Positions 59,458 through 60,000 of a stretch of DNA of 60,000 bases are shown here, in pieces. The stretch comes from Nematostella vectensis (taxonomy: Eukaryota; Cnidaria; Anthozoa; Actiniaria; Edwardsiidae). The stretch spans positions 3,288,001-3,348,000 of the forward strand of contig NC_064046.1 in NCBI RefSeq assembly GCF_932526225.1, given 5' to 3'. The notes below the pieces were generated by a model. It did no database searches and was not told where the DNA came from. It worked only from the letters and a program-made list of their open reading frames with translations. A program made the position numbers and the translations under genes. Within the stretch, counting starts at the first letter, position 1; every line of letters starts with the position of its first letter.

Positions 59458-59650
59458 CACAGGCTTACCAACCTCTCAGTCAGTCTCCAGTCAATCCCAG
59501 TAACTAGCTCGAATATTTTCACGATTGATCACCTCCTGTAATTGTCTTATATCCTAGAAGAAAGGTCACAATATAAACTCTCAATGCCTTGTGATGTATT
59601 CGCACTAGTTACCGGGATTTACTGGAGACTGATAGGTTGGTGAGCCTGTG
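59458..59650. repeat. Imperfect long hairpin, about 55-bp arms
   Basis: 59458-59514 (CACAGGCTTACCAACCT ... TAACTAGCTCGAAT) is an inverted copy of 59598-59650 (ATTCGCACTAGTTACC ... GGTTGGTGAGCCTGTG), about 85 percent matched with a 4-base length difference and an 83-base loop. Coding potential is nil. It may be a foldback MITE or a hairpin-forming transcript. It lies just beyond the E-box pair, upstream of the PP1 subunit gene. Confidence 0.75.
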
Positions 59651-60000
59651 ATGAATGGAGTCCACATTGCAAGGGGACTAATTTGCAAGCCAGCGCGCCA
59701 AAATTATCCTTTCTTGCTAAGCACCAGACAAAAAAATCTGTATAGTTGTTATTATTGCTGCTTTTTAGGTGACTGAACCGGTCTATCTTTCATTAACGTC
59801 GGGTCAACGTTCACGGACAAATGTTTATATTGATCCACGCTAGAATGCCAAGAGCCGACCGCGTGCTTAACAATAGGGGGTCCCCTAATTACACCGAGGG
59901 ACAGTGCAACTAGACGTGACGTAACGGTCTCTAAATAGAATCTTTAGAGTGCGTGCAGGTATCTGTTTATTTAAATGCTGTATTTATAATCTATTTCGCC
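59651..60000. other. Window end, no feature
   Basis: No gene recognised. Confidence 0.4.

Overview
The window is animal nuclear DNA. Spliced genes with GT-AG introns, metazoan PP1 glycogen-targeting (PPP1R3/CBM21) genes, a LINE reverse-transcriptase tail, TA-flanked MITEs and large tandem arrays all point to a metazoan. The AT-rich, intron-poor, repeat-laden layout and the type of transposon debris look most like an anthozoan cnidarian (sea anemone or coral). That placement is an inference from general appearance, not from a marker gene.

Layout. 1-20112 is one uninterrupted satellite array with a 61-bp unit, about 330 copies, built from long, nearly identical higher-order blocks. 20113-23690 is mostly unannotatable, with one candidate terminal exon on the minus strand at 21013-21096. 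23690-28097 holds a four-exon plus-strand gene for a 502-aa ankyrin-repeat/coiled-coil protein. Its promoter has a CCAAT box and three YY1-like motifs, and its last codons lie inside a decayed repeat that continues into the 3' UTR. 29783-35631 is a second, unrelated tandem array (43/44-bp unit, about 134 copies). 35632-43800 is transposon debris: a TA-flanked MITE, a 561-bp long inverted repeat with a 2.9-kb spacer, a 410-bp element ending in a poly-C run, a frameshifted zinc-finger fragment, and several hairpins and small tandem repeats.

45696-59163 is framed by two convergent, apparently single-exon paralogues encoding PP1 glycogen-targeting subunits (46001-46639 plus; 58456-59079 minus). 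Each has an RVxF-type PP1-docking motif and a CBM21 glycogen-binding domain. Both have an inverted CCAAT box followed by a full TGACGTCA cAMP-response element in the same orientation to transcription. The second gene also has two CACGTG boxes exactly 5 bp apart, the spacing of a carbohydrate-response element (ChREBP/Mondo-Mlx). Between the paralogues lie a truncated LINE tail, a TA-flanked MITE and a 3.4-kb DNA transposon (52082-55484). This transposon has 30-bp terminal inverted repeats (28/30 matching), a possible AGCC target duplication, a DDE-like transposase ORF, and about ten copies of a 15-bp motif (GTAACGTAAATGACA) on both sides of the ORF but not inside it.

The most interesting items are the transposon with its private motif array, the nutrient/hormone promoter logic of the glycogen-targeting pair, and the two higher-order tandem arrays. 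All repeat comparisons were made by eye; copy numbers and identities are estimates.
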